From the NCBI GenBank assembly GCA_947448695.1, contig CANFOL010000001.1, positions 124,001 to 188,000 on the forward strand: a stretch of 64,000 nt of DNA, written 5' to 3'. The stretch is from Burkholderiaceae bacterium (GTDB lineage Bacteria; Pseudomonadota; Gammaproteobacteria; Burkholderiales; Burkholderiaceae). The notes below the pieces were generated by a model, which ran no database searches, was not told the origin of the DNA, and saw only the letters and a list, made by a program, of their open reading frames with translations. Below, piece after piece: positions 1-10,169 of this stretch. Each line of letters starts with the position of its first letter. Within the stretch, counting starts at the first letter, position 1. The position numbers and the translations under genes are program-made.

Positions 1-726
1 CCTGTTGTACCAACGATTCACTATCAAATGGGTGGTATTCCGACGAATATTTATGGTCAAGTAGTAGCTCCAAAGAATGGCAACCCAAATGAAGTTGTCA
101 ATGGTTTTTATGCTGTAGGTGAATGTTCCTGTGTATCTGTTCATGGTGCAAATCGACTTGGCACAAACTCATTGCTTGACTTGTTAGTATTCGGTCGTGC
201 CGCTGGCAATCATATTGTTGCAACATCGTTAAAACAAAAGGAGCATAAGCCTTTACCTGCTGATGCGGCTGATTACTCCTTATCACGAGTTGCGGCTTTA
301 GATAACTCTACTTCGGGTGATTACACGCAAGATGTGGCGAATGAAATACGTAACGCAATGCAACAACATTGTGGCGTATTTAGAACGCAAAAAATCATGG
401 ATGAAGGTGTTGCTAAAATGGCGGAGTTGACAGAAAAAGCCAAGCATATTCACTTAAAAGATAAGTCTAAGACCTTCAATACAGCCCGTGTTGAAGCTTT
501 AGAATTAGCCAACATTGTGGAAGCTGCGAATTCAACAATGTATTCAGCAGCAGCTAGACAAGAAAGTCGTGGGGCGCATGCGCATGATGACTGTCCAGAC
601 CGAGATGATGAAAACTGGATGAAGCATACTCTTTGGTATAAAGAAAACAATCGTTTAGATTACAAACCAGTCAATCTACAGCCATTAACGGCTGAATCCA
701 TTCCACCTAAAGTACGTACTTTCTAA
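1..726 (+). CDS. sdhA: Succinate dehydrogenase flavoprotein subunit, C-terminal part
   Basis: This is the C-terminal part of the FAD subunit of succinate dehydrogenase (complex II), which oxidises succinate to fumarate in the TCA cycle on the inner face of the cytoplasmic membrane. The reading frame is open from base 1, so the gene starts before the window; about 241 residues are visible, of roughly 590 in the family. The first visible residues, PVVPTIHYQMGGIPTN, belong to the conserved substrate/FAD region, followed by the GANRLGTNSLLDLLVFGR segment that binds FAD. The helical C-terminal domain follows, with the R-G-A-H-A-x-x-D-x-P-x-R-D-D pattern near bases 570-610. The sdhB start lies 10 bp downstream, so the two are co-transcribed. 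The identification is firm; only the partial state limits it. Confidence 0.97.
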   Translation, partial: PVVPTIHYQMGGIPTNIYGQVVAPKNGNPNEVVNGFYAVGECSCVSVHGANRLGTNSLLDLLVFGRAAGNHIVATSLKQKEHKPLPADAADYSLSRVAALDNSTSGDYTQDVANEIRNAMQQHCGVFRTQKIMDEGVAKMAELTEKAKHIHLKDKSKTFNTARVEALELANIVEAANSTMYSAAARQESRGAHAHDDCPDRDDENWMKHTLWYKENNRLDYKPVNLQPLTAESIPPKVRTF

Positions 727-736
727 GAGGTTAATC

Positions 737-1444
737 ATGAGTCAAAAGAGAATTTTTGAAGTTTATCGCTACGATCCTGATCAGGATGCAGCACCTCGCA
801 TGCAGACCTATGAGTTAGAGCTGGATGGAAGTGAAAGAATGTTATTGGATGCTTTATTAAAATTAAAGAAATTGGATGAGACCTTGACATTCCGTCGTTC
901 TTGTCGCGAAGGTGTTTGTGGGTCTGATGCTATGAACATTAACGGTAAAAATGGTTTGGCTTGTTTAACGAATATGTTGACTTTACCAAACAAAATTACA
1001 TTGCGTCCATTGCCAGGTTTGCCAGTAGTCCGTGATTTAATTGTTGATATGACGAATTTTTTCAAACAATATCACTCGATTCGTCCATATTTAGTCAACG
1101 ATACACCTCCTCCTGAAAAAGAGCGTTTACAGTCTCCCGAAGAGCGTGATGAGCTCAATGGTTTGTATGAATGTATTTTGTGTGCTTCTTGCTCGACAGC
1201 ATGCCCATCTTTCTGGTGGAATCCTGATAAATTTGTAGGCCCTGCAGGCTTACTACAGGCTTATCGCTTTATTGCCGATAGCCGTGATCAAGTAACCAGT
1301 GAGCGTTTAGATAACCTAGAAGATCCTTACAGATTGTTTCGTTGCCATACTATTATGAATTGTGTTGATGTATGTCCGAAGGGTTTAAACCCAACCAAAG
1401 CAATTGGTAAGATTAAAGAGTTGATGGTTCGTCGCGCGGTATGA
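737..1444 (+). CDS. sdhB: Succinate dehydrogenase iron-sulfur subunit
   Basis: This subunit passes electrons from SdhA-bound FAD to quinone through three Fe-S clusters. The 235-residue length fits the family. The N-terminal ferredoxin domain has the [2Fe-2S] ligands C56, C61, D64 and C76, with Asp as third ligand as in other proteobacterial SdhB. The C-terminal domain has the CILCASCSTACP motif and the later CHTIMNCVDVCPKGLNP motif that hold the [4Fe-4S] and [3Fe-4S] clusters. An AGAGG Shine-Dalgarno sequence precedes the ATG. Its stop overlaps the next start in an ATGA, which implies translational coupling to sdhE. Membrane anchor genes sdhC and sdhD are not in view and would be expected upstream of sdhA. 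Confidence 0.98.
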   Translation: MSQKRIFEVYRYDPDQDAAPRMQTYELELDGSERMLLDALLKLKKLDETLTFRRSCREGVCGSDAMNINGKNGLACLTNMLTLPNKITLRPLPGLPVVRDLIVDMTNFFKQYHSIRPYLVNDTPPPEKERLQSPEERDELNGLYECILCASCSTACPSFWWNPDKFVGPAGLLQAYRFIADSRDQVTSERLDNLEDPYRLFRCHTIMNCVDVCPKGLNPTKAIGKIKELMVRRAV

Positions 1445-1698
1445 TTGCTGACGCGCAGACCCTTTCTAGACTTCGCTGGAGTGCTAGAAGGGGTTTGCTA
1501 GAAAATGATTTGATTATTGAGCGATTTTTTAATCGATACATTAATTCATTAACCATGGAAGATGTGTTTGCCATGGATCAGCTTTTAGACCTGAGTGATA
1601 ATGATTTATTAGATTTACTGTTGAAGCGGAAAGAACTTGAAGGGGCTTTAGCGAATCCGGATGTAATTAAAATATTACAGATGATGCGCGAACAGTAG
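1441..1698 (+). CDS. sdhE: FAD assembly factor SdhE (YgfY/Sdh5 family)
   Basis: SdhE is a small cytoplasmic helical protein that promotes covalent attachment of FAD to SdhA. The 85-residue product has the family signature R-G-x-x-E near residue 15 (ARRGLLENDLIIERFF), where the Glu is needed for flavinylation. The rest is the expected bundle of acidic and leucine-rich helices. The ATG shares four bases with the end of sdhB, so it is read from the same transcript as its client enzyme. Length and placement leave little doubt. Confidence 0.95.
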   Translation: MIADAQTLSRLRWSARRGLLENDLIIERFFNRYINSLTMEDVFAMDQLLDLSDNDLLDLLLKRKELEGALANPDVIKILQMMREQ

Positions 1699-1743
1699 AA
1701 TTTAGTGTTTAAGATGAAAAAATAACGAGCCGTGTTCTATTAA

Positions 1744-1749
1744 TATAAT
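1744..1749 (+). promoter_or_regulatory. Candidate -10 element for gltA
   Basis: A perfect TATAAT lies 26 bp upstream of the favoured gltA start. No good -35 box is visible 16-18 bp further up, so this is a tentative call. Transcription from it would begin near base 1756, which would place the first in-frame ATG (1757) at the transcript end and favour the second ATG at 1775. Confidence 0.4.
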
Positions 1750-1774
1750 GATTTGAATGGAAGGAAACCCTGTA

Positions 1775-3082
1775 ATGACCCCCTCTGAAATTAAAGCCAC
1801 ACTATCTTTTTCTGACGGCTCACCAGCTATTGAGATGCCAATTTATAAAGGATCTGTCGGTCCTGACGTAATTGATATTCGTAAACTTTATGGACAAACG
1901 GGTAAGTTCACCTATGACCCGGGCTTTATGTCTACGGCGTCATGTAATTCCAAAATTACCTTTATTGACGGTGATAAAGGCGAATTACTCTATCGTGGGT
2001 ATCCAATTCAAGAATTAGCAGAAAATTGTGATTTTTTAGAAACTTGTTATTTGCTTACAAATGGCGAATTACCAAGCGCAGAAGAGAAAAAGGCATATGA
2101 TAGTCTTGTTATGAATCACACCATGGTTCATGAGCAGATGCAGTTTTTCCTCAGAGGTTTCCGTCGAGATGCACATCCAATGGCAGTATTAACAGGATTA
2201 GTGGGCGCAATGGCAGCCTTTTATCATGACGGTCTTGACTATGGCACTCCCAAAATAAGAGAAATTGCTCAAATTCGCTTAATCGCTAAAATGCCTACTT
2301 TGGTAGCTATGTCTTATAAATACTCTATTGGCCAACCGTTTATTTATCCCCAAAATAATTTGTCCTACACTGCCAACTTCATGCGCATGATGTTTGCAAA
2401 TCCTTGTGAGGAATATAAGGTAAATGAAGTATTGGTTCGTGCTTTAGATAGAATTTTTATATTGCATGCTGATCATGAGCAAAATGCATCTACTTCAACT
2501 GTCCGTCTAGCTGGTTCTTCAGGAACCAACCCATTTGCTGCAATTGCTTCAGGAGTAGCATGTTTGTGGGGTCCTGCGCACGGTGGAGCAAATGAGGCCT
2601 GTTTAGAAATGCTTGAAAATATTCAAAAAATGGGTGGTGTAGAAAAGATTGGTGAATTTATTGCACAAGTCAAAGATAAAGATTCTGGCGTCCGCCTAAT
2701 GGGCTTTGGACATCGAGTGTATAAAAACTTTGACCCACGGGCTAAATTAATGCGTGAGACATGTTACGAAGTTCTTAACGAGCTTGGATTACAAGATGAT
2801 CCGCTATTTAAATTAGCGATGACTTTAGAGAAGATTGCTTTAGAAGACGAATATTTTGTGAGTCGGAAACTCTATCCGAACGTTGACTTCTACTCGGGGA
2901 TTGTCCAACGTGCATTAGGAATCCCAACGGATATGTTTACATGTGTATTCGCATTAGCTAGAACAGTAGGTTGGATAGCGCAATGGGAGGAGATGATTAC
3001 AGATCCTGAGTATAAAATTGGTCGTCCGCGCCAGTTATTTAATGGCTACCCAACTCGCTCAATATCAACAACCAAACGCTAA
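1775..3082 (+). CDS. gltA: Citrate synthase (type II)
   Basis: Citrate synthase condenses acetyl-CoA with oxaloacetate, the entry step of the TCA cycle. The 435-residue product is of the hexameric, NADH-sensitive type II size. Catalytic and substrate-binding segments are visible: [15 protein letters not shown], the [10 protein letters not shown] loop with the catalytic His, [15 protein letters not shown], and [10 protein letters not shown] with the catalytic Asp. The start at 1775 is chosen over the in-frame ATG at 1757 because GGAAGGA sits about 9 bp upstream of 1775 and a TATAAT box would put the transcript start close to 1757. The gene follows sdhE after a 76 bp gap that may hold its own promoter. 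The stop is 13 bp before leuC. Confidence 0.96.
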   Translation: MTPSEIKATLSFSDGSPAIEMPIYKGSVGPDVIDIRKLYGQTGKFTYDPGFMSTASCNSKITFIDGDKGELLYRGYPIQELAENCDFLETCYLLTNGELPSAEEKKAYDSLVMNHTMVHEQMQFFLRGFRRDAHPMAVLTGLVGAMAAFYHDGLDYGTPKIREIAQIRLIAKMPTLVAMSYKYSIGQPFIYPQNNLSYTANFMRMMFANPCEEYKVNEVLVRALDRIFILHADHEQNASTSTVRLAGSSGTNPFAAIASGVACLWGPAHGGANEACLEMLENIQKMGGVEKIGEFIAQVKDKDSGVRLMGFGHRVYKNFDPRAKLMRETCYEVLNELGLQDDPLFKLAMTLEKIALEDEYFVSRKLYPNVDFYSGIVQRALGIPTDMFTCVFALARTVGWIAQWEEMITDPEYKIGRPRQLFNGYPTRSISTTKR

Positions 3083-3095
3083 TCAAGGAGATTGT

Positions 3096-4505
3096 ATGGC
3101 TCGTACCTTATATGACAAACTTTGGGACGACCATGTGGTCTATGCAGAAGAAGACGGTACGGCAGTCTTATATATTGACCGTCATCTTTTGCACGAGGTA
3201 ACTAGTCCACAGGCTTTTGAAGGACTTTCGCTAGCGAAGCGTCCCTTATGGCGTAATTCAGCGAATTTGGCCGTTTCGGATCACAACGTGCCAACAACGG
3301 ATCGATCAGCTGGCATCAGTGACCCGATTTCTAAATTACAAGTAGATACATTAGATTCTAATTGTGATCGTTTGGGCATTACCCAATACAAGATGCATGA
3401 CTTACGTCAAGGTATTGTGCACGTTATTGGGCCTGAGCAAGGGGCAACATTGCCAGGAATGACAATTGTGTGTGGCGATTCTCACACGAGTACACATGGC
3501 GCCTTTGGTGCACTAGCATTTGGTATAGGTACTTCTGAAGTTGAGCATGTTCTAGCAACCCAAACATTGCTTATGAAAAAAAGTAAAAATATGTTGATCC
3601 GCGTTGACGGAAAATTACCATCTGGTTGCACCGCAAAAGACATCGTGCTTGCAATTATTGGCAAGATTGGGACTGCAGGTGGAACAGGCCATACCATTGA
3701 GTTTGCAGGTGAAGCGATTCAACAGTTATCCATTGAAGGGCGGATGACAGTTTGCAATATGGCGATTGAAGCTGGAGCGCGATCAGGTTTGATTGCTGTC
3801 GATGAAAAAACGATTGAGTACGTGCAAAATCGTCCTTACGCACCTACTGGTCAAGCATGGAGTTTGGCAATCCAGTACTGGCGTGGATTACGCTCAGATG
3901 CGGATGCTGTATTTGATCAAGTGGTGCAATTACGTGCTGAAGAAATCAAGCCTCAAGTGACTTGGGGTACCTCTCCTGAAATGGTTTTATCGATTGATGA
4001 TCGTATTCCAGACCCGGAAAAGGAAAAAGATTCTAATAAACGCTCTGCAATTGAGCATGCATTGGTATACATGGGTTTAACACCCAACACGCCGATTGAT
4101 ACCATCATGATTGATAAAGTTTTTATTGGCTCATGTACAAATAGTCGCATTGAAGATATGCGTGCTGCAGCTAAAGTCGTTGAACGACTTGGTAAAAAAG
4201 TTGCATCTAATGTGAAATTAGCGATTGTTGTTCCTGGATCTGGTTTGGTTAAAGCACAGGCAGAAAAAGAGGGTTTAGACAAACTCTTTATTGCGGCAGG
4301 ATTTGAGTGGCGTGAACCAGGATGTTCCATGTGCTTAGCAATGAATGCTGATCGCCTAGAGCCTCAAGAGCGCTGTGCTTCTACATCGAATCGAAATTTT
4401 GAAGGTCGCCAAGGAGCTGGTGGTCGCACCCATTTAGTCAGCCCTGCAATGGCTGCGGCTGCTGCGATTGAAGGTCATTTTGTAGATGTGCGTAAAATTG
4501 CATAA
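3096..4505 (+). CDS. leuC: 3-isopropylmalate dehydratase large subunit
   Basis: LeuC is the [4Fe-4S] subunit of isopropylmalate isomerase, which converts 2-isopropylmalate to 3-isopropylmalate in leucine synthesis, with LeuD as partner. The 469-residue product has the aconitase-family landmarks [20 protein letters not shown] and the cluster ligands C347 ([12 protein letters not shown]), C410 and C413 ([11 protein letters not shown]), then NRNFEGRQG near the C-terminus. The start at 3096 ([11 protein letters not shown]) has AAGGAG seven bases upstream; an upstream in-frame start at 3018 would overlap gltA by 65 bp and lacks family support. It heads leuC-entericidin-leuD-leuB. Confidence 0.97.
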   Translation: MARTLYDKLWDDHVVYAEEDGTAVLYIDRHLLHEVTSPQAFEGLSLAKRPLWRNSANLAVSDHNVPTTDRSAGISDPISKLQVDTLDSNCDRLGITQYKMHDLRQGIVHVIGPEQGATLPGMTIVCGDSHTSTHGAFGALAFGIGTSEVEHVLATQTLLMKKSKNMLIRVDGKLPSGCTAKDIVLAIIGKIGTAGGTGHTIEFAGEAIQQLSIEGRMTVCNMAIEAGARSGLIAVDEKTIEYVQNRPYAPTGQAWSLAIQYWRGLRSDADAVFDQVVQLRAEEIKPQVTWGTSPEMVLSIDDRIPDPEKEKDSNKRSAIEHALVYMGLTPNTPIDTIMIDKVFIGSCTNSRIEDMRAAAKVVERLGKKVASNVKLAIVVPGSGLVKAQAEKEGLDKLFIAAGFEWREPGCSMCLAMNADRLEPQERCASTSNRNFEGRQGAGGRTHLVSPAMAAAAAIEGHFVDVRKIA

Positions 4506-4526
4506 TTACTTAAAAAAGGTTAATTG

Positions 4527-4718
4527 ATGAAACTTATTCAAGTTGCAATACTTTTAGTTGTATCCCATTTTTTAGTTGCTTGCTCAACTGTGGAAGGTAT
4601 GGGGCGCGATTTACAAACTTTAGGTAAATCGATTGAAAAGACAGCAGGACCAACAAAGATTGAAGAGTTAAAGCCAATTGAACAGCCATCCGGTGCTGTA
4701 GTAACCCCTATTAAATAG
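4527..4718 (+). CDS. Entericidin A/B-family small lipoprotein
   Basis: The 63-residue product has a lipoprotein signal: MKLIQVAILLVVSHFLVAC with lipobox L-V-A-C at residues 16-19, so mature Cys19 would be lipidated. The mature part, STVEGMGRDLQTLGKSIEK, matches the entericidin pattern (C-x-T-x-x-G-x-G-x-D-x-x-x-x-G-x-x-x-E-x-x). Entericidins are tiny membrane lipoproteins; in E. coli they form a toxin/antidote pair linked to programmed lysis, but most homologues have no tested role. An AAAAGGT sequence precedes the ATG; the TTG three bases earlier is in frame but less likely. It lies between leuC and leuD, so it should be expressed with the leucine genes. Only one entericidin is present, not an antidote/toxin pair. 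Confidence 0.85.
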   Translation: MKLIQVAILLVVSHFLVACSTVEGMGRDLQTLGKSIEKTAGPTKIEELKPIEQPSGAVVTPIK

Positions 4719-4727
4719 ATAATCATT

Positions 4728-5375
4728 ATGCAAGCATTCAATGTCCATCAAGGTTTAGTAGTGCCACTTGATCGTGAAAATGTCGATACCGATGCGATCA
4801 TTCCTAAGCAGTTTTTAAAGTCTATTGCTAAAACAGGTTTTGGCCAAAATCTTTTTGATGCCTGGCGTTATTTGGATCAAGGCGAGCCAGGACTTGACTG
4901 CTCTAAGCGTCCAATCAATCCAGACTTTGTTTTAAATCAACCGCAATACAAAGGTGGCAGTATTTTATTGGCAAGAAAGAACTTTGGTTGTGGCAGTTCT
5001 CGTGAGCATGCACCGTGGGCACTCGTTCAGTATGGATTTCGTGCGGTTATAGCGCCAAGTTTTGCAGATATTTTTATGAATAACTGTTATAAGAATGGAT
5101 TATTACCCATTGTTCTTTCAAGTACGCAAGTAGATCATTTATTTAATGAGACCTTTTCTTTTAATGGTTATCAAGTAACCATTGACTTAGAAAAGCAAAT
5201 TGTTATTGCTGCAGACGGCAGTTCCTATGATTTCGATATCACTCCGTTTCGTAAGTATTGTCTTATCAATGGCTTAGATGATATTGGCTTGACCTTACGT
5301 CATTCAGATAAAATCAAGAATTTCGAATCACAGCGTTTATTAAAAATGCCTTGGTTGGATACAAAGCTACCTTAA
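4728..5375 (+). CDS. leuD: 3-isopropylmalate dehydratase small subunit
   Basis: LeuD is the swivelling domain subunit that completes the isopropylmalate isomerase active site with LeuC. The 215-residue product has the diagnostic N-terminal stretch [19 protein letters not shown] and the substrate-contact motif [13 protein letters not shown] near residue 85. It lies 9 bp behind the entericidin gene and 13 bp ahead of leuB in one operon. Confidence 0.97.
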   Translation: MQAFNVHQGLVVPLDRENVDTDAIIPKQFLKSIAKTGFGQNLFDAWRYLDQGEPGLDCSKRPINPDFVLNQPQYKGGSILLARKNFGCGSSREHAPWALVQYGFRAVIAPSFADIFMNNCYKNGLLPIVLSSTQVDHLFNETFSFNGYQVTIDLEKQIVIAADGSSYDFDITPFRKYCLINGLDDIGLTLRHSDKIKNFESQRLLKMPWLDTKLP

Positions 5376-5388
5376 GTTTGGATTAATT

Positions 5389-6459
5389 ATGAAAATTGCA
5401 GTTTTACCAGGGGACGGTATTGGTCCGGAAATTATTGCGCAAGCAAGATTGGTGTTAGATGCTTTAGGTGAGTCCTTCGAAATTGAAGAGGCGCCGGTTG
5501 GAGGTGCTGGTTATGAGGCAGAAGGTCATCCTTTGCCAGAGGGGACCTTGGCGTTGGCAAAAGAAGCAGATGCCATTTTATTTGGTTCAGTTGGTGATTT
5601 TAAATATGATAATTTACCAAGAGAGCTGCGTCCCGAGCAGGCTATTTTGGGTCTTCGCAAACACTTAGCTCTATTTGCAAATTTAAGACCTGCGATTTGT
5701 TATCCTGAGTTAACCGCGGCTTCCTCTTTAAAGCCAGAAATTGTATCTGGATTAGATATTTTGATTGTTCGTGAACTCAATGGGGACGTTTATTTTGGTT
5801 CACCCAAAGGTATCCGTACCGCAACGGATGGTCTTTTCCCAGGCGCACGCGAAGGTTTTGATACGATGCGCTACAGTGAGCCAGAAGTCCGCCGCATTGG
5901 ACAAGTAGCATTTACTGCGGCACGAAAAAGAAATAAAAAAATCTGTAGCGTTGATAAGTCCAATGTTTTGGAGACCTCTCAGCTTTGGCGAGATGTCATG
6001 ATTGATCTTGGTAAATCATATCCCGATGTTGAGCTCACGCATATGTATGTTGATAATGCGGCAATGCAATTAGTAAAAGCTCCAAAAGCTTTTGATGTGG
6101 TAGTTACTGGGAATTTGTTTGGGGATATTTTGTCTGATGAAGCGGCAATGCTGACGGGGTCAATTGGTATGTTGCCTTCAGCATCTTTGGATATCAACAA
6201 TAAAGGCTTATACGAGCCAAGTCACGGTTCAGCTCCGGATATTGCTGGAAAAGGAGTGGCAAATCCTCTTGCTACCATCTTATCAGCCGCTATGATGTTG
6301 CGATATTCTCTTGGGAAAGAAGAGCAGGCTTTACGTATTGAAAAAGCTGTGCAACAGGTTCTTGCCAAAGGATATCGGACTGCTGATATTTACACTGCTG
6401 GTACCCAAAAGGTTGGTACCGTTGAAATGGGTCAAGCAGTATTGTCTGCCATCGTTTAA
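5389..6459 (+). CDS. leuB: 3-isopropylmalate dehydrogenase
   Basis: LeuB oxidatively decarboxylates 3-isopropylmalate to 2-oxoisocaproate with NAD. The 356-residue protein carries the N-terminal LPGDGIGPE motif, the [10 protein letters not shown] segment, the catalytic Lys/Asp region around [14 protein letters not shown] and [11 protein letters not shown], and the NAD-binding [14 protein letters not shown] near residue 280. It closes the leucine block: an intrinsic terminator follows about 20 bp after the stop. Confidence 0.97.
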   Translation: MKIAVLPGDGIGPEIIAQARLVLDALGESFEIEEAPVGGAGYEAEGHPLPEGTLALAKEADAILFGSVGDFKYDNLPRELRPEQAILGLRKHLALFANLRPAICYPELTAASSLKPEIVSGLDILIVRELNGDVYFGSPKGIRTATDGLFPGAREGFDTMRYSEPEVRRIGQVAFTAARKRNKKICSVDKSNVLETSQLWRDVMIDLGKSYPDVELTHMYVDNAAMQLVKAPKAFDVVVTGNLFGDILSDEAAMLTGSIGMLPSASLDINNKGLYEPSHGSAPDIAGKGVANPLATILSAAMMLRYSLGKEEQALRIEKAVQQVLAKGYRTADIYTAGTQKVGTVEMGQAVLSAIV

Positions 6460-6478
6460 AACTATGTAATTTCCCCCT

Positions 6479-6520
6479 ATAGGGCTCAGAAGTAATAAAA
6501 TAGAGCCCTATTAATATTTT
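6479..6520 (+). terminator. Intrinsic terminator after leuB
   Basis: The arms 6479-6487 (ATAGGGCTC) and 6503-6511 (GAGCCCTAT) form a perfect 9 bp stem around a 15 nt A-rich loop. A T-rich tract, interrupted by a few A residues, follows up to the asd ribosome binding site. It probably reduces read-through from the leucine operon into asd. Confidence 0.7.
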
Positions 6521-6536
6521 TTGATAAGGTTTGGAA

Positions 6537-7688
6537 ATGGCACTTCCTGTTGTTGGTTTGGTTGGTTGGCGTGGTATGGTTGGTAGCGTCTTAATGGAGC
6601 GGATGCTTGCTGAGAACGACTTTCAATTGATTGAACCTCTATTTTTTAGTACAAGTAATCCTGGCTCGAAGGTCCCATTATTTGCAGGGCAGACATTAAC
6701 GAAAAATGAAGAGTTATTGCTAGATGCCAATGATATCAAGTCATTAAAAAAATGTGACTACATTATTTCTACTCAGGGCGGTGATTACACCAAAGCAATT
6801 TTTGAACCTTTGAGGGCGAGTGGTTGGAAAGGTCATTGGATTGATGCAGCAAGCAGTCTTAGAATGAACCCAGATGCGGTCATTGTGCTTGATCCTGTGA
6901 ATCATCATGTGATTAATTCAGCTTTTACGAATGGAAATTTAAACTGGGTAGGTGGAAACTGCACAGTTAGTTTGATGTTATTAGGTTTGCACGGATTGTT
7001 TAAAGCTGGCCTGGTTGAGTGGATGAGTGCGATGACTTATCAGGCAGCATCTGGTGCTGGAGCGCAGAATATGCGTGAGCTGTTGCAACAAATGGGCTTT
7101 TTGTTTAATAGTGTGCAAGCTGATCTTGCAAACCCAAGTTCCGCTATCTTAGACATAGATCGCCAAGTTACAAAATCCCTACAAAGTAGTGAGTATCCTA
7201 AAGCTCATTTCAGAAATACACCTCTAGCAGGAAGCTTAATCCCATGGATCGATGTACCCGTAGATCATGGACAGACAAAGGAAGAGTGGAAGGGCGGGGC
7301 AGAATGTAACAAAATACTTGGTTTACCGCCATTTAGAGAAGCGGGGAGCATTCCAATTGATGGTATTTGTGTCCGAGTGGGGTCAATGAGATGTCATTCC
7401 CAAGGATTGACTATTAAACTCAAAAAACACGTACCTCTCGGAGATTTAGAGCAACTGATTGCAAATGCCAATGAATGGGTAAAGTTTGTGCCCAACGATC
7501 GTGAAATGACAGAGCGTTACTTAACTCCAGCTGCAATAACAGGAACATTGCAGATACCCGTTGGTCGTATACATCAGTTAGCTATGGGGCCTGAATATAT
7601 CGGTGCCTTTACCGTTGGTGATCAATTATTATGGGGAGCGGCTGAACCTCTACGAAGAATATTACGTATTTTATTGGAATCGAAGTAA
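6537..7688 (+). CDS. asd: Aspartate-semialdehyde dehydrogenase
   Basis: Asd reduces aspartyl phosphate to aspartate semialdehyde, the branch point to lysine/DAP, threonine and methionine. The 383-residue length matches the proteobacterial type. The NADP-binding [17 protein letters not shown] begins near residue 7, the nucleophile is C142 in [20 protein letters not shown] follows, and the catalytic His is in [17 protein letters not shown]. The ATG at 6537 has AAGG seven bases upstream; an in-frame TTG at 6531 is less likely. The stop shares one base with the fimV start (TAATG). Confidence 0.97.
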   Translation: MALPVVGLVGWRGMVGSVLMERMLAENDFQLIEPLFFSTSNPGSKVPLFAGQTLTKNEELLLDANDIKSLKKCDYIISTQGGDYTKAIFEPLRASGWKGHWIDAASSLRMNPDAVIVLDPVNHHVINSAFTNGNLNWVGGNCTVSLMLLGLHGLFKAGLVEWMSAMTYQAASGAGAQNMRELLQQMGFLFNSVQADLANPSSAILDIDRQVTKSLQSSEYPKAHFRNTPLAGSLIPWIDVPVDHGQTKEEWKGGAECNKILGLPPFREAGSIPIDGICVRVGSMRCHSQGLTIKLKKHVPLGDLEQLIANANEWVKFVPNDREMTERYLTPAAITGTLQIPVGRIHQLAMGPEYIGAFTVGDQLLWGAAEPLRRILRILLESK

Positions 7689-9277
7689 TGAACACAAGAC
7701 TTCACACAAAATGTTTTTTTTTGATTTGGAGTCTTTTTTTCTGTCAAATATCTTTTGCATTATCTTTAGGGGCATTAAGTACTTCATCTGCTAAAGAAGA
7801 TGCATTAGAAGCCAAAATTTTGATTTTAATGAGCGCTCAGGAGTTGAAGACCTTGAGTGGTTTTGAAGCTCGCTTAGCCGACCAAAGCCTATTTGAAAAA
7901 TTCGGATTACAAAAGCCGAATAACGAATTTGTTCCCAATATATCCCTTCAAAAAGATAGTGCTGGTAAACCTGTTGCAATCACTCTCAAGTTTTCTAAGA
8001 AAGGCGTTGAATTAGAAAAAGCCTTTAATGATTTAGTGATTGAACTCAGTTGGTCAACAGGAAAAATTACCCGTGTATACACAATTTTAAATACTCAATC
8101 TAAAGAGATACAGGTTCAAGCTGGTGATAACCTAGTGAATATCGCTAGTCAAATTGCACCGCAATTAAGTGGCGTTGAGTTCAATCAAGTTTTAGTCGCT
8201 TTGTATCGTTTAAATCCTAAAGCTTTTTATGCGGGGAATATTAATCGTTTAAAACAGAGTGAGGTCTTAACAGTGCCAACGGCAACGATGGCGGCATCGA
8301 TTCCTGAGCGGGAAGCTTGGGAGTTTGCGGCTGCAGGAGCGAAAGATTATCGTGAACGTCAATTGAATCGATCCACTGAAGCAAATTTAAAAAATAATAA
8401 TCGTACCTATCAACCGGCGCAACTTAAAGATGGTTTTAAAGATCGATTAAAAATTGGATCTTCACAAAGTGACTCAGAACAAGCGATAGCACAGGCTAAA
8501 TTAAATGAAGATATGATTGCCCAACAAAAAATGTTGGAGAAAGCTCAACAACGGATTGCTGAATTAGAACGTAATATCTCAGATTTAAAAGAAATTAATG
8601 CGAAAAAAACTTTAACCACTACTATATCTAATCAGATTAACTTTGAACTATATGGAATACTTGCTGGCATAGCTGCCTTGACTGGTATATTTTTATTTGG
8701 AGTATTACGCAAATCTTCACCTTATCAAGTCACATCCAACACGGCATCAACTCCAACATCAAAAGCCCCCCCTCAATTGGAATCCACTCATTCTGATCCG
8801 ATCATTTCTCCTGACATATATTCAAACAGGAATGATGAAGAGCTTGAAGGTGACCCTCAGGTAATTAGTACGCAGGTAGGATTGAGTGCAGCGCAGCCAG
8901 AAATTCCAAAGCATATCAAAGAACTATTTTCAAGTATTGATTTGAACTTATCTTCTACACCAAGCAAACCAGACGTAATCATTAACTCTATAAATGAGGT
9001 TCCAGTTGCACCACTTGCAAGCTCTAAAACTTCACTAAGTGGTTATTCACTAGATTTAGGTGTGAATGCTAATCCTAACCCTAGTTCATTAAGCTCTCTC
9101 AAGCCAATACTTAATTCAGATGAACAGAAAGTGAGATTAAATCTTGCTCGCTCTTATATAAAAATTAAAGACTTTGAGACTGCCAGAATTTTATTGACCG
9201 ACCTTGTTGAGCTTGGTGAAAATGTTGATAGAGATATTTATACCCAGGCCTCTGAGTTACTTGTGGAAATTTCGTGA
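7688..9277 (+). CDS. fimV: FimV/HubP-family polar organiser protein
   Basis: FimV-family proteins are inner-membrane scaffolds with a periplasmic LysM-type region and a cytoplasmic tail that organise the cell pole, type IV pili and chemotaxis. Seen here, in order: a signal peptide ending near ISFA; the N-terminal FimV box (LGALSTSSAKEDALEAKI); a LysM-like segment starting at IQVQAGDNLVNIAS and ending at LTVPT; a coiled coil near residues 275-310; one membrane segment (ELYGILAGIAALTGIFLFG); a low-complexity Ser/Pro-rich linker; and the C-terminal TPR-like domain with LNLARSYIKIKDFETARILL. At 529 residues it is shorter than Pseudomonas FimV, mainly in the linker. The asd-fimV-truA-trpF order is shared with Pseudomonas and Burkholderiales. 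It overlaps both neighbours. Confidence 0.9.
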   Translation: MNTRLHTKCFFLIWSLFFCQISFALSLGALSTSSAKEDALEAKILILMSAQELKTLSGFEARLADQSLFEKFGLQKPNNEFVPNISLQKDSAGKPVAITLKFSKKGVELEKAFNDLVIELSWSTGKITRVYTILNTQSKEIQVQAGDNLVNIASQIAPQLSGVEFNQVLVALYRLNPKAFYAGNINRLKQSEVLTVPTATMAASIPEREAWEFAAAGAKDYRERQLNRSTEANLKNNNRTYQPAQLKDGFKDRLKIGSSQSDSEQAIAQAKLNEDMIAQQKMLEKAQQRIAELERNISDLKEINAKKTLTTTISNQINFELYGILAGIAALTGIFLFGVLRKSSPYQVTSNTASTPTSKAPPQLESTHSDPIISPDIYSNRNDEELEGDPQVISTQVGLSAAQPEIPKHIKELFSSIDLNLSSTPSKPDVIINSINEVPVAPLASSKTSLSGYSLDLGVNANPNPSSLSSLKPILNSDEQKVRLNLARSYIKIKDFETARILLTDLVELGENVDRDIYTQASELLVEIS

Positions 9278-10149
9278 CTTTTCAAGCTCAACCGGGCAAC
9301 AATAACGAATTAAGACGAATTGCCATTGGAATCCAATACGACGGTTCACCCTACTGTGGTTGGCAAAGCCAAGTTCAACAAGCAACCATACAGGACCAAA
9401 TCGAGTCTGCAATTAGTCACTTTATCGGTGGATTTAAAGAACCCATCATTCGCTTAACTGCTGCAGGAAGAACGGACACGGGTGTGCATGCATTGGGTCA
9501 AGTTGCACACTTTGATACTATTATTGAAAGGCCAGACTGGTCATGGGTAAGAGGGTTAAATAGTTTTTTACCGCCATCAATCTCGATTCAATGGGCCAAA
9601 GAAGTGCCATTTGAATTTGATGCAAGATTTAGCGCATATGAAAGATCTTACGCATACTATCTGATCACTTCGCCAGTTAAAACACCTCTTTTGCATCGAA
9701 AAGCCGGTTTTCAGATGTTGCCATCTAATAAATCATTGAGAGTTGATGAAATGCGTCAAGCAGCTACTTTTTTATTGGGCAATCATGATTTTTCTTGCTT
9801 TAGATCCTCAGAATGTCAAAGTAAGACTCCCATGAAGCATTTGTATCAATTAGATATCGTTGAAGAAGGGGCGAAATTGTTCTTTTTTTTCAGGGCGAAT
9901 GCGTTTTTACACCACATGGTGCGCAATATTATGGGAAGTTTGCTGCATGTTGGCCTTGGAAAAGAGTCTGTTCAGTGGTTTAGTGAGCTTTTATTAAAAA
10001 AAGATCGATCATTGGCTGCGCCCACGTTTTCAGCAGATGGGTTATATTTAGCTCAAGTAGGCTACCCTGATCAATTTGAAATTCCCTTACCGAATTTTGA
10101 TTTTAGTGTGATTCCCTCAGCATATTTACATCAAGTTTTTCGTACATAG
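9274..10149 (+). CDS. truA: tRNA pseudouridine(38-40) synthase
   Basis: TruA isomerises uridines 38-40 in the anticodon stem of many tRNAs. The catalytic Asp is D68 within AAGRTDTGVHALGQVAHF; the family start IGIQYDGSPYCGWQ and the later ARFSAYERSYAYYL and FLHHMVRNIMGSL blocks are present. The start is a GTG at 9274 that overlaps the fimV TGA (GTGA), so translation is coupled. The 291-residue length is slightly above the usual 260-270, the excess being at both ends. Confidence 0.95.
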   Translation: MTFQAQPGNNNELRRIAIGIQYDGSPYCGWQSQVQQATIQDQIESAISHFIGGFKEPIIRLTAAGRTDTGVHALGQVAHFDTIIERPDWSWVRGLNSFLPPSISIQWAKEVPFEFDARFSAYERSYAYYLITSPVKTPLLHRKAGFQMLPSNKSLRVDEMRQAATFLLGNHDFSCFRSSECQSKTPMKHLYQLDIVEEGAKLFFFFRANAFLHHMVRNIMGSLLHVGLGKESVQWFSELLLKKDRSLAAPTFSADGLYLAQVGYPDQFEIPLPNFDFSVIPSAYLHQVFRT

Positions 10150-10169
10150 GCACTAGAAGGTATAAAAGA

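Noticed and set aside
1757..1774. Earlier ATG of gltA
   Set aside because: It lies at the predicted transcript start and the GGAAGGA sequence is spaced for the ATG at 1775.
3018..3095. N-terminal extension of leuC overlapping gltA
   Set aside because: AAGGAG is spaced for 3096 and the family begins at [11 protein letters not shown]; the extension is the gltA tail in another frame.
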